Origin: Actinomycetota bacterium
GTDB lineage: Bacteria; Actinomycetota; Geothermincolia; Fen-727; Anoxymicrobiaceae
Direction of reading: 5' to 3'
Length of the DNA: 61,982 nt
Assembly: GCA_018831265.1 (NCBI GenBank)
Contig: JAHJCO010000058.1
Coordinates: 1-61,982 of the forward strand
Below the pieces are notes generated by a model that saw nothing but the letters and a program-made list of their open reading frames with translations, did no database searches and was not told the DNA's origin. A program made the position numbers and the translations under genes. Shown in pieces: positions 25,862-34,548 of the stretch. Positions within the stretch are counted from its first letter, which is position 1; every line of letters begins with the position of its first letter.

Positions 25862-27841
25862 ATGGGCCCGGAAGAAGGCGCCGACAGAGAGATCATCTAT
25901 CCACCCGAGGAGCTCTCCGCAGCGGCGTACATCAAGAGCATGGACGAGTACAGGGAAATCTACAGGCGCTCCGTCGAGGAAGTGGACGAGTTCTGGAGCG
26001 AGATGGCGGATCAGCAGCTCACCTGGTTCAAGAAGTGGGACAAGGTATTCACCCACGACGAGAAGGAGCATAAGTTCGAGTGGTTCTCCGGTGGCAAGCT
26101 GAACGCTTCCTACAACTGCCTCGACCGCCACGTCGAGGCCGGGAACGGCGACCGGGTCGCCATTCTATGGGAGCCGGATGAGCCGGGGGAGAGCAGGAGC
26201 CTCACCTACAAGATGCTGCTCGACGAGGTATGCCGGTTCGCCAACGTCCTGAGGAAGCACGGGGTGAAGAAGGGCGACAGGATCTGTATCTACCTTCCCA
26301 TGATCCCCGAGCTGCCAATCGTGATGCTCGCCTGTGCCCGCATAGGAGCCATTCACAGCGTTGTCTTTGGCGGGTTCAGCTCGGACGCCCTGCGTGACCG
26401 CATCCTGGACTCCGACTGCCGAACCGTCATCGCCAGCGACGCCTCCTACCGCGGCGGCAAGGTGGTGCCACTGAAGAAGAACGTGGATTGGGCGCTCGAG
26501 GAATGCGCGTGCGTCGAGAACGTCTTCGTGGTCCGGCACGTGGCGTGCGAGGTAGAGATGAAGGAGGGCCGCGACCGCTGGTACCACGAGGAGACCGCCG
26601 CGGACGACGTGGCCGGGGGCTGCGAGCCCGAGGAGATGGACGCCGAGGACCCGCTGTTCATCCTCTACACCTCGGGGAGCACCGGCAAGCCCAAGGGCGT
26701 GCTGCACACCACCGCTGGCTACCTCGTGCACACATCGCTTTCGCTCAAGTGGATCTTCGACATCCACAAGGACGACGTCTGGTGGTGCACCGCCGACATC
26801 GGCTGGGTGACCGGCCACAGCTACATCGTTTACGGGCCGCTGATCAACGGCTTCACCCAGGTCATGTTCGAGGGCGTGCCGACCTACCCCAACCCGGACC
26901 GTTTCTGGGAGATCTGCGCCAAGGACAAGGTCACCGTCTTCTACACCGCTCCGACCGTCATCCGCTCGCTGATGCGCCTGGGCGACAAGTGGACCGAGAC
27001 GCAGGACCTCTCTTCGCTCCGTGTACTGGGTACGGTCGGCGAGCCCATCAATCCCGAGGTGTGGCTCTGGTACTACGACAAGATCGGCAGGGGGCGCTGC
27101 CCCATCATGGACACCTGGTGGCAGACCGAGACCGGCGGGATACTCATCGCGCCGATCGCCGGCGCCACGCCCATGAAGCCCGGCTCCGCGAGCTTCCCCT
27201 TCCCGGGCGTGATACCGATCATCCTGCGCCAGGACGGGACCGAGGCGCAAGAGAACGAGAGCGGATTCCTCTGCATCAAGAGGCCGTGGCCGGGCATGAT
27301 GCGCACCATCTACCAGAACCACGACCTGTTCGTAAAGACCTATTACTCGATGTTCCCCGGCGTGTACGTCACGGGGGACGGCTGCCGCAAGGACTCCGAC
27401 GGGTTCTACTGGCTGCAGGGCCGGATCGACGACGTCATCAACGTCAGCGGGCACCGCATCGGCACCGCCGAGGTCGAGAGCGCCCTGGTTTCCCACGAGT
27501 ACGTCTCCGAGGCCGCCGTGGTCGGCATGCCGCACGAGATCAAGGGTCAGGGGATCTACGCCTACGTGACCCTGAAGAGCGAGTACGAGGGCAGGGACGA
27601 GGACGAGGTGCGCAAGGAGCTGGTTCTCCACGTCCGCAAGGAGATCGGTCCGATCGCGACCCCGGACGTCATCCAGTTCACCCCCGCGCTGCCCAAGACC
27701 CGGAGCGGCAAGATCATGAGGCGGATCCTCAGGAAGATCGCCGAGGGCACCGCCGATTCCCTGGGGGACACCAGCACCCTGGCCGAGCCGGGGGTGGTGG
27801 ACGAGCTGATCTCGGGCTCCCGCGAGCTCGTATCGAAATAG
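25862..27841 (+). CDS. acs: Acetyl-CoA synthetase (AMP-forming)
   Basis: 659 residues, normal length. ATG with GGAAAGGAGAGG just upstream. The ACAS N-terminal cap (SMDEYREIYRRSVEEVDEFW), the ATP-binding loop YTSGSTGKPKGV, CoA/acetate pocket WWCTADIGWVTGHSY, DTWWQTETGG, the hinge GRIDDVINVSGHRIGTAEVE and the C-terminal TRSGKIMRRILRKIA with the lysine that is reversibly acetylated in this family are all present. It activates acetate to acetyl-CoA using ATP. The acetate-permease remnant immediately downstream supports acetate as the substrate. Confidence 0.96.
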   Translation: MGPEEGADREIIYPPEELSAAAYIKSMDEYREIYRRSVEEVDEFWSEMADQQLTWFKKWDKVFTHDEKEHKFEWFSGGKLNASYNCLDRHVEAGNGDRVAILWEPDEPGESRSLTYKMLLDEVCRFANVLRKHGVKKGDRICIYLPMIPELPIVMLACARIGAIHSVVFGGFSSDALRDRILDSDCRTVIASDASYRGGKVVPLKKNVDWALEECACVENVFVVRHVACEVEMKEGRDRWYHEETAADDVAGGCEPEEMDAEDPLFILYTSGSTGKPKGVLHTTAGYLVHTSLSLKWIFDIHKDDVWWCTADIGWVTGHSYIVYGPLINGFTQVMFEGVPTYPNPDRFWEICAKDKVTVFYTAPTVIRSLMRLGDKWTETQDLSSLRVLGTVGEPINPEVWLWYYDKIGRGRCPIMDTWWQTETGGILIAPIAGATPMKPGSASFPFPGVIPIILRQDGTEAQENESGFLCIKRPWPGMMRTIYQNHDLFVKTYYSMFPGVYVTGDGCRKDSDGFYWLQGRIDDVINVSGHRIGTAEVESALVSHEYVSEAAVVGMPHEIKGQGIYAYVTLKSEYEGRDEDEVRKELVLHVRKEIGPIATPDVIQFTPALPKTRSGKIMRRILRKIAEGTADSLGDTSTLAEPGVVDELISGSRELVSK

Positions 27842-27892
27842 CCGCCGCGCATCCGAGGGGATGCCCGACATACACGGGAGGGATACAAGGAG

Positions 27893-28129
27893 ATGGAAGA
27901 CGTCAAGCTGGCCAACCCGGCGGTGCTGGGGCTCACCTGCTTCGGTATCGCCACGACACTGTTGAACATCCACAACGTGGGCATCATCAAGATGGACCCC
28001 ACGATCCTCGGCCTGGGGACCCAGGCCGAACTGGTCAACGAGATGTACGGCAAGACCATACTGCCGATATGGCCCCAGGGGGACCGAGTACAAGAACCCA
28101 GAGGACCTGTAGATAACCAACCGCTGTAA
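27893..28129 (+). pseudogene. Internally deleted acetate permease (SatP/GPR1-FUN34-YaaH family)
   Basis: 78 residues where about 190 are expected. The first 40 (KLANPAVLGLTCFGIATTLLNIHN) match the conserved N-terminal NPAxLGLxxF signature and first helix of the acetate transporter family. The sequence then jumps to AELVNEMYGKTILPIWPQG, which matches the family's conserved C-terminal end (ExxNExYGRTxLPx). The four or five helices in between are missing, in frame. The last residues may also be shifted: removing one G from the GGGGG near 28079 gives GTEYKNPEDL and a TAG. AAGGAG lies 4 bases before the ATG, and the gene follows acs by 51 bases. It cannot be a working transporter. Confidence 0.75.
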
Positions 28130-28137
28130 GGTGACGA

Positions 28138-28165
28138 GGCCCGGGCTGTCCGCCCGGGCCTTTTC
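28138..28165 (+). terminator. Rho-independent terminator after the acs operon
   Basis: GGCCCGGGC stem, TGTC loop, GCCCGGGCC stem, then TTTTCG. Nine bases after the permease remnant stop. Confidence 0.85.
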
Positions 28166-28403
28166 GTTGCCCTAATCTTCCCCTCCCCCTCGAGGGGGGG
28201 CGGCCAGGGTGGGGTGACCCTTTGTTTCCTCCCCCTTGAGGGTAAGGGTGGGGGTGAGAGGCGCCAGTAGGAATCGCGGGGCTGAGAGCCCCGCCTCAAG
28301 AATTGGAGGCTCTTCTCCATCAAGTATGGGTAACTTGATTTGGGGCATCGGCCGAATCCGGGTGGGCTCGGGCATTCAAGGTGGCTGTAAGCCTATGCGT
28401 GCC
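28166..28403. other. Gene-free region with C/G-tract repeats
   Basis: No gene seen. Contains CCTCGAGGGGGGG near 28188 and CTCCCCCTTGAGGGTAAGGG near 28228; similar tracts recur at 28575-28617 and near 30789-30830. These look like a dispersed low-complexity repeat. Confidence 0.5.
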
Positions 28404-28560
28404 GCAGATTTGAATAACAACAATGCTATATAGTTAACAATACTGCTATTTACTATGAATAAACCACAGCATATCCGAGAAAAGCAGGTGTAGCCTGTTA
28501 CTCATGAATTGTATATTATATTATTGAACAATATTGTTATCTATTGCGATTCAAGACTGC
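28404..28560. mobile_element. AT-rich 157-bp element with inverted ends (MITE-like)
   Basis: Left end GCAGATTTGAAT (28404-28415), right end the complement of GCAGTCTTGAAT (28549-28560): 10 of 12 match. The interior is very AT-rich (TATATAGTTAACAA, TGTATATTATATTATTG), unlike anything around it. A second element with matching TTTGAATNACAA inner ends lies at 53827-53993. No coding capacity. Confidence 0.65.
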
Positions 28561-28748
28561 GGGATCAACTTTTCTTTCTCCCCCCTCCCCCGGAGGAGAG
28601 GGGAGGGTGAGGGGCCGGACGATTGGATGTGAGCTCGCATCGACGGATCGGTCTATGTCCTTCGAGAGAGGCTTGTTCTCCAGGCCACGATCTTAGGTAC
28701 GTTTGTTGCTTTTCATCCTGCGGAGGCGTTGGACTACTGCGCGCAAGT

Positions 28749-29056
28749 TTATTTCCGGCACGGACCCCCAATTGCGATGAATGCAATCACTGCGCCGGCG
28801 ACAGCAATTACGAACAAGGTGATCACCACTACCACGAGCACAGCCATTCCCGGGTTCTCAGGATGCCTCGATGCTGGAACAAAGACATAGCCGATCCATA
28901 GACGAGGGCTATGCCGACGGCGACAGTTATCAGTACAACGACCACCCACGTCCGTTGCTTCTTCAGTGGAGACGATGGAGTAGTCCCTGGCTGAAACGGT
29001 AGAGATGGCAGCGAGGCAGGCGGCACAGGTGGAGGCGGCGGCGCTTCTCTGCTCAT
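28749..29056 (-). pseudogene. Small proline-rich two-helix membrane protein, apparently frameshifted
   Basis: Starts at ATG 29056 with GGAGG 8 bases upstream: Pro-rich head (SREAPPPPPVPPASLPSLPF), basic KKQR, one membrane helix (TWVVVVLITVAVGIALVYGS). That frame then degenerates and stops at 28829. In the next frame the sequence continues sensibly as GYVFVPASRHPENPGMAVLVVVVITLFVIAVAGAVIAFIAI, a second helix, ending at 28749. A single indel near 28895-28905 would join them into one protein of about 100 residues. The strong ribosome site argues for a real gene. Function unknown. Confidence 0.5.
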
Positions 29057-29077
29057 GGTGGTGGACCTCCGTTCCTG

Positions 29078-29959
29078 TTAGGAGGTATGAGTCTCGCTTG
29101 CCACAAGTTCTTTGTACAATCCTACGATTTCACTCGTGAGGGGGCCGGGGCAGCCGGGAACGGTGCGGGTGCCGACCACACGGACGGGGAGCACCTCGAC
29201 CATGCTGTTAGTGAGGAACACCTCGTCGGCCCCCATCAGCGTATCCAGCCCCTCCATCACCTCGCGGCAGGGGATGCCGTGCTCCAGGGCGAGCTCGATG
29301 ACGGCCTCGCGGGTGATACCCGGGAGGAACGCGCACCCCACGTTGGGCGTGAGCAGCTCATCGTCCCTGACCATGAACAGATTCGATGAGGTTGCCTCGG
29401 CGAGGTTGCCGGCGGTGGTGAGCATCACGGCGTCGTCCGCCCCGCGGTCGAACGCCTCCTGCCTGGCGAGCAGCGAGTCGAGGTAGTTGGAGGTCTTGAG
29501 CTGAGACGCGGGTGACGAGGTGTTCCGCTTGATACCCGAGACCGCAAGGCTGATGCCGTCCTCGTAGGACGACCCGGGCGGCGGCTCGTACGGCCGCGCG
29601 GTCACCAGCAGGCCTGGAGGGCCGGGCCGCTGAAGGCCTTTCGGGCCGGCTGAGGGCCCGCCCAGCAGAGTTATCCGGATCCGGGCATCACACTCCATGA
29701 GACCATTGGCATCCAGGAGCATTGCGATGGCCGCGGTGATCTCCTTGTGGGAGTGAGGCGAGCGCACGCGCAGGACGCGGCAGGCATCGTCCATCCGTTG
29801 GAGGTGCCTCCACAGCCTGAACGGCGTGCCGGAGTAAGACCGGACAGTCTCGAATACGCTGTCCCCGTAGAGCAGCGCCCGGTCGTCCACAGGGACCCGC
29901 GCTTCCGCGAGAGGGACAAGCTCACCGCTAAAGAATACAAGCTCTTGACCTGCCTGCAC
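29078..29959 (-). CDS. Class IV aminotransferase (aminodeoxychorismate lyase or branched-chain aminotransferase-like)
   Basis: 293 residues from the GTG at 29959. I preferred it to the in-frame ATG at 29992 because GGGGAGG lies 6 bases upstream, and the ATG overlaps a TAGAAT that looks like the -10. Fold type IV motifs: VDDRALLYGDSVFETVRSY, PLP lysine in SQLKTSNYLDSLLARQEA, and TTAGNLAEATSSNLFMV. pabB and pabA lie 2.5 kb away on the same strand, so it may be PabC, which makes 4-aminobenzoate for folate; the motifs alone do not exclude a D- or branched-chain aminotransferase. Confidence 0.85.
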   Translation of the reverse strand: MQAGQELVFFSGELVPLAEARVPVDDRALLYGDSVFETVRSYSGTPFRLWRHLQRMDDACRVLRVRSPHSHKEITAAIAMLLDANGLMECDARIRITLLGGPSAGPKGLQRPGPPGLLVTARPYEPPPGSSYEDGISLAVSGIKRNTSSPASQLKTSNYLDSLLARQEAFDRGADDAVMLTTAGNLAEATSSNLFMVRDDELLTPNVGCAFLPGITREAVIELALEHGIPCREVMEGLDTLMGADEVFLTNSMVEVLPVRVVGTRTVPGCPGPLTSEIVGLYKELVASETHTS

Positions 29960-30003
29960 GCAGTCCTCCCCTTCGGGTGTCCGTCGAGTCATTCTATCCT
30001 GTA

Positions 30004-30083
30004 TGAAAGAAAACCTCAGACCAAAAATTTCACAAGCCTCATTCTGGCGTCGACTGAAAGAAATGGTGTGAGGTATTCTTTCA
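30004..30083. repeat. Inverted pair of 29-nt ACCTCA-N-ACCA elements
   Basis: 30004-30032 (+) and 30055-30083 (-), spanning 80 bp between two divergent genes. Type B sequence: TGAAAGAAAACCTCAGACCA and so on to TTTCA. An extra TTCTTTCA lies at 30089-30096, touching the ATG of the next gene. Confidence 0.9.
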
Positions 30084-30096
30084 GAGGGGTTCTTTC

Positions 30097-30756
30097 ATGA
30101 AGAAGGCGATCGTTGCGTGGAGCGGCGGGAAGGACAGCGCACTCGCGTTGCACCGTATTGCGCGGGAGGACCGCCTGGGAGTCGAGGGGCTCCTCACCAC
30201 GGTCACGGCATCCTACGACAGGATCACCATGCACGGCGTGCGAAAGCTGTTGCTCGAGCGCCAGGCCGAATCCCTCGGCCTGCCTCTGCTCCTGGCGGAG
30301 ATTCCCGCTGAATGCAGCGACGAGGTCTACGACCGGGTGATGGGCGCGGCGCTCGAGGAGGCTTCCGCCCGGGGGGTCGAGACTGTCGTGTTCGGCGACG
30401 TATTCCTCGAGGACGTCAGGCGCTACCGGGAGGAGCGGCTGGCCCGCGTCTCCATGGAGCCGGTCTTCCCGCTCTGGGGCTCGGATACCGGGGCGCTCGC
30501 CCGCGAGTTCATCGACCTGGGCTTCCGCGCGCTGCTCAGCTGCGTGGACTCCGAGGCGCTGGACGGCTCCTTCGCGGGCAGGGAGTACGACCACGATCTC
30601 CTCGCGGATCTCCCGCCGGGGGTGGACCCATGCGGCGAGAACGGCGAGTTCCATACCTTCGTGTGGGACGGGCCGGGATTCGCCCGGCCGCTGTCAATAG
30701 TCCGGGGCGAGGTCGTCGTGCGCGAGGCCCGGTTCCATTTCCAGGACCTGATGTAG
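30097..30756 (+). CDS. Dph6-like ATP pyrophosphatase (adenine nucleotide alpha-hydrolase fold)
   Basis: 219 residues. PP-loop SGGKDSALAL (9-18), then SYDRITMHGVRKLLLERQAESLGLPL, ETVVFGDVFLEDVRRYREE and the conserved GENGEFHTFVWDGP near 189. These are the diagnostic blocks of the diphthine-ammonia ligase family. Bacteria lack diphthamide, so bacterial members probably form an amide or thiol bond on another substrate, with ATP going to AMP; the target is unknown. ATG start directly follows the inverted pair of repeats. Confidence 0.88.
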   Translation: MKKAIVAWSGGKDSALALHRIAREDRLGVEGLLTTVTASYDRITMHGVRKLLLERQAESLGLPLLLAEIPAECSDEVYDRVMGAALEEASARGVETVVFGDVFLEDVRRYREERLARVSMEPVFPLWGSDTGALAREFIDLGFRALLSCVDSEALDGSFAGREYDHDLLADLPPGVDPCGENGEFHTFVWDGPGFARPLSIVRGEVVVREARFHFQDLM

Positions 30757-30835
30757 CGCAGCCCGGGGGAGGAGAGGAACAGAGACGGTCACCCCCACCC
30801 CGGCCCTCCCCCCTCGAGGAGGAAGGGGGTATGAG

Positions 30836-32326
30836 CTACAGGCCTTTCTCTCTCTTGAGCTTCTCGGCCTGCTCCTCGAGATCGAGCACCTTCTCGTTCA
30901 GCGTCCTGACCTCGTCCTTCTCCTGCTGGAGCCGGTTGGCGTACTCGACCATGTTGACCTGCTGGCCCATCTCGACGCCGGCGATGACGAAGCGAAGGTA
31001 GTCGAGAGTATCCTGTGCCGCCTGGAGCGACTTCGTAGCGAGGTCGATGACCTCGACCATCATGGCCGCGTAGCGCTTGTAATCCTCGACGCCCCGCAGC
31101 GAGTCGATACGCTTGTACTCGGCCGCGGACTTCTCACCCTCCGTGACCATGTCGTCCATGACATCTACCACGCTGTCGGCCTGGGCGTTGAACTGCGCGC
31201 TGGTCGAGATGGTCTTCGATTCCACACCCGTCTCCAGTTCGCCCAGCTCTCTTTCCAGGTCGGGCGCCATCTTCTCGGCCGACTCTTTGAGCCTGTCACC
31301 CTCGCGCATGTAACGCCTGGCCCTTGCCGCGTCGGGATCACCCTTGAAGACCACCAGCCCGAGCAGAAGCGCGACCAGCGCCACGGCCAGTATGCATACC
31401 GCCGCCACGATCAGGGCCCGGTAGTGCCCGCCGAACCAGGCCCGGGCGGATGACGGCGCGCCTTCCGGTTCGGGAGCAGCGGGAAGGGCCAGGCCCGAAT
31501 CGCCGGCGAGAGAGGCCAGGGAGTACCTGACCTCCGAGGCGCTCCCGTACCTCATCTCCGGGTCCTTGGCAAGGCACCCCGCCACCAGCTCGTCCGTCCC
31601 CTGCGGGAGGTCCCCGCGCAGCGACGAAGGCGGGGGCGGATCATCCGATACGATCCTGTATATGACGTTCAGCAGCGAATCGTCCTCCTCCGACGGGCCG
31701 AACGGCCTCTCACCGGTCAGCATCTCGTAGAGCACGACGCCGAAGGAGAAGATGTCGGCGCGGGTATCGGCCCGCTTGCCGGCGATGATCTCCGGCGAGA
31801 TGTAGCCGGGGCTGCCGACCACCGTCCCCGTCTTTGTGAGCGTCGAGGACGACTGCACCCGGGCCAGCCCGAAATCCACCAGCTTCACCCGGTCACCGGA
31901 CAGGAGGAAGATGTTGTCGGGCTTTATGTCGCGGTGTATCACGTCGCGGGAGTGGGCGTACTCGAGGCCTGCGAGGACCTGGTCTGCGATGGCGAAGGCG
32001 CGGGGGACGGACGTGCCCTCCTCGATGGCGGCGGACAGCGGCTGCCCCTCCAGGTACTCCATGGAGATGAAGTGCCTGTCCCGCGACCTCGAGACGTCGT
32101 GGATGATGACGATGTTGGGATGGGTCAGGCCGGCGGCGGCACGGGCTTCCCTGGCGAAGCGGTTCAACAGGTGCTCCCGTTCCGCCTCGGAGATCCCTTC
32201 CGGAACGGTGAGCACCTTGAGGGCCACGGGGCGCCCCAGCACCCTGTCACGGGCCAGGTACACGACCCCGAACGCGCCCCTGCCCAGCTCCTTCTCTATC
32301 TTGTATCTGGGACCGGATTCCTCCAT
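30836..32326 (-). CDS. Ser/Thr protein kinase with membrane helix and extracytoplasmic helical sensor domain
   Basis: 496 residues. The ATG at 32326 follows GGGGAGAG by 4 bases. Kinase: GRGAFG (15-20), ATP lysine K37, HRDIKPDN (131-138) with catalytic D133, DFG (151-153), GSPGYISPE. One membrane helix at about 304-327. The outer part (330-496) is helical, and residues 403-428 match the lipoprotein at 36727-37287 in 15 of 26 positions without gaps; both proteins end in K(R/T)EKGL. Bacterial kinases of this type (PknB) sense envelope signals; here the sensor is not PASTA but this shared domain. Confidence 0.93.
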   Translation of the reverse strand: MEESGPRYKIEKELGRGAFGVVYLARDRVLGRPVALKVLTVPEGISEAEREHLLNRFAREARAAAGLTHPNIVIIHDVSRSRDRHFISMEYLEGQPLSAAIEEGTSVPRAFAIADQVLAGLEYAHSRDVIHRDIKPDNIFLLSGDRVKLVDFGLARVQSSSTLTKTGTVVGSPGYISPEIIAGKRADTRADIFSFGVVLYEMLTGERPFGPSEEDDSLLNVIYRIVSDDPPPPSSLRGDLPQGTDELVAGCLAKDPEMRYGSASEVRYSLASLAGDSGLALPAAPEPEGAPSSARAWFGGHYRALIVAAVCILAVALVALLLGLVVFKGDPDAARARRYMREGDRLKESAEKMAPDLERELGELETGVESKTISTSAQFNAQADSVVDVMDDMVTEGEKSAAEYKRIDSLRGVEDYKRYAAMMVEVIDLATKSLQAAQDTLDYLRFVIAGVEMGQQVNMVEYANRLQQEKDEVRTLNEKVLDLEEQAEKLKREKGL

Positions 32327-32417
32327 GCCGCTCTCCCCGTGCCGGTGTAGCATAAGTGCCTGACCCTTTTGCTACACTCTGGTCACATTCTAGAACAGAC
32401 CTCGCGGAGAGTGGTGA

Positions 32418-33863
32418 TCAGTCAAGGCACTGGCGGGTCACCGCGGCGAACATGGCCCTGCCCTTGTGCAGGGTCTCCTCGTACTCGGAGACCGGGTCGC
32501 TGTCGGCCACTATCCCACCTCCGACCTGCGAGTACACCCTGCCGCCGGTGATGATCATGGTGCGGATGGCGATGTTGAGGTCGGCGTCGCCGTCGAACCC
32601 CATCCAGCCTATGGAGCCGGTGTAGACGCTGCGCGCCGTGGGCTCCAGCTCGTCGATTATCTCCATCGACCTGATCTTGGGAGCGCCCGTTATCGAGCCT
32701 CCCGGGTAGGTCGCCTTAAGCAGGTCCACCAGGTCCCTGCCGCCGTGAAGGCGGCCGGTCACGGTTGAGACAAGGTGGTGCACGGTCGCGTACGACTCGA
32801 GGACGGCGTGCTCGGTGACCCGGACGCTGCCGTACTCGCAGACCCGCCCGAGGTCGTTGCGCTCCAGGTCCACTATCATTGACAGCTCCGCGCGGTCCTT
32901 CTTGCTCCCCAGAAGGGTCCGCCTGCTGGCCTCGTCCTCCTCAGGGTCGTCGAACCGCGGCATCGTGCCCTTGATGGGCCTGGTCTCCACCTCGCGGCCC
33001 TCCAGTCGCAGGAAGCGCTCGGGCGACGACGACGCCACGGCGAAGTCCCCGAAGTTGAGGTACGCGCTGAACGGCGCGGCGTTGAGAACGCGCAGCCGCC
33101 GGTACAGGTCCCAGGCGGGCTCCAGCAACGGCGCGCTGAAGCGTTGCGAGAGGTTCGCCTGGTAGATGTCCCCGGCCAGGATGTACTCCTTCACGGCCCG
33201 CACCGACTCCAGGTACCGCTCCCTGGTGAACCCCGATTCGAACTCCATCGAGCAGCCCGGCTCCGCCCGGGGTGGCTCGTGGGGGGTGAGGTCGCGGCCG
33301 GCACCGGGCTCCAGCCGGGCGAGGGTCTCGGCGACCGCGCTTCGCGAGCCGTTGCCCGGAGGAGTGGTCACGGCGACCCACTTGCGGCCCGAGCGGATGT
33401 CGCATGCCAGCACCCGGTCGTAGAAGCAGATGCCGAGCTCGGGAAGCCGCAGGTCGTCCGTCACGCCGCAGGGCAGCCTCTCGATGTAACGGCCCAGCTC
33501 GTAGGAGAGGAACCCTATTCCCCCCGAGAGGAACGGCGGAAGCCCGCCGCCCGGGCGGCTGCAGGTACGGCTCGCCAGGACGGCCCGAAGGGCGTCGAAC
33601 GGGTCGGATTCCAGCAGGTGCTCCCGGCCTTCGCGGTCTACCAGGATGGCCGCGCCTCCCCGGGTCAGCAGGACCAGGTAGGGGTCGAACCCGATAAAGG
33701 AGTGCTCCCCGAACCTCGCCATGGACAGGCTCGAGTCCAGGAAGCAGGAGTACGGCCGCCGGACCACCTCCGAGAACATCTCCCACGGCGCTCGGGCATC
33801 GACGACCTCGGTCACCTCGACCCGGGTATCGGCCTGCGCCTCGAGCAACGAGTGAAGCGCCAT
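32418..33863 (-). CDS. pabB: 4-aminobenzoate synthase component I (aminodeoxychorismate synthase)
   Basis: 481 residues from the ATG at 33863, which overlaps the pabA stop by one base. Chorismate-binding features: IYQANLSQRFS, RPIKGTMPR, ELSMIVDLERNDLGRVC, TYPGGSITGAPKIRSMEIIDELE and the C-terminal GGGIVADSDPVSEYEETLHK. The RPIKGT lysine and PIAGT-like position favour aminodeoxychorismate synthase over anthranilate synthase (inference). It combines chorismate with ammonia from PabA to give aminodeoxychorismate for folate. Confidence 0.92.
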   Translation of the reverse strand: MALHSLLEAQADTRVEVTEVVDARAPWEMFSEVVRRPYSCFLDSSLSMARFGEHSFIGFDPYLVLLTRGGAAILVDREGREHLLESDPFDALRAVLASRTCSRPGGGLPPFLSGGIGFLSYELGRYIERLPCGVTDDLRLPELGICFYDRVLACDIRSGRKWVAVTTPPGNGSRSAVAETLARLEPGAGRDLTPHEPPRAEPGCSMEFESGFTRERYLESVRAVKEYILAGDIYQANLSQRFSAPLLEPAWDLYRRLRVLNAAPFSAYLNFGDFAVASSSPERFLRLEGREVETRPIKGTMPRFDDPEEDEASRRTLLGSKKDRAELSMIVDLERNDLGRVCEYGSVRVTEHAVLESYATVHHLVSTVTGRLHGGRDLVDLLKATYPGGSITGAPKIRSMEIIDELEPTARSVYTGSIGWMGFDGDADLNIAIRTMIITGGRVYSQVGGGIVADSDPVSEYEETLHKGRAMFAAVTRQCLD

Positions 33864-34438
33864 CACGCCTCCATGAAGTTCTCGAGTATCAGCATCCCCG
33901 GCCCGGTCATGAACGACTCCGGGTGGAACTGGATGCCCTCGATCGGGTGCTCGACGTGCCTTACCCCCATGATCACCCCGTCCGCGGTCCGGCTCGTCAC
34001 CTCGAGGCAGTCCGGGAGCGAGTCGGGATCGATCACCAGGGAGTGGTAGCGGGCCGCCTCGAACGGGGAGTCCACACCCCTGAACACGCCCCCGCCGTCG
34101 TGCAGCACCTTCGAGGTCTTGCCGTGCATGACCGCCGGAGCCCGCACCACCTTCCCGCCGAAAGCCTCGCCGATGCACTGGTGCCCCAGGCACACTCCCA
34201 GCGTCTTTATGCGCGGCCCGTACCGGAGGAGGACCTCCTTGCTCAGGCCGGCGTCGGCGGGCGCCCGCGGCCCCGGAGAGACCACGATGCCGTCCGGTTT
34301 CACCGACTCCACCTGGTCCAGCGTGAAGTGGTCGTTCCGGAGCACGACCAGCTCGGCGCCCAGCACACCCAGGAACTGCACCAGGTTGTAGGTGAAGGAA
34401 TCGTAGTTGTCTATCATCAGTATCTTCCTGCCCGGCAT
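33863..34438 (-). CDS. pabA: Glutamine amidotransferase, PabA/TrpG type
   Basis: 191 residues, a full class I glutaminase. Nucleophile Cys in GVCLGHQCIGEAFGG, and H-x-E in GIQFHPESFMT. Supplies ammonia to the coupled chorismate enzyme; the one-base overlap with pabB implies fixed stoichiometry. In some bacteria one subunit serves both folate and tryptophan synthesis; no trp genes are seen here. Confidence 0.92.
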   Translation of the reverse strand: MPGRKILMIDNYDSFTYNLVQFLGVLGAELVVLRNDHFTLDQVESVKPDGIVVSPGPRAPADAGLSKEVLLRYGPRIKTLGVCLGHQCIGEAFGGKVVRAPAVMHGKTSKVLHDGGGVFRGVDSPFEAARYHSLVIDPDSLPDCLEVTSRTADGVIMGVRHVEHPIEGIQFHPESFMTGPGMLILENFMEA

Positions 34439-34458
34439 CTAGTACTCCGCCCTCCAGA

Positions 34459-34486
34459 ATAAAAAGACCCAGCCGAACGGCTGGGT
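34459..34486 (-). terminator. Rho-independent terminator after the amidohydrolase gene
   Basis: On the minus strand: ACCCAGCC, GTTC loop, GGCTGGGT, then CTTTTT. It lies 62 bases beyond the amidohydrolase stop and before pabA, separating the two transcription units. Confidence 0.85.
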
Positions 34487-34548
34487 GCCGCCCTCGCGGG
34501 CGCCTGACATACCGAGTAGTCGGAATATTTCTTTTTCGGGGCCGTATT

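Noticed and set aside
28565..28786. Minus-strand 73-codon frame in the C/G-tract region
   Set aside because: Its sequence is mostly the translation of the low-complexity tract, with no ribosome site.
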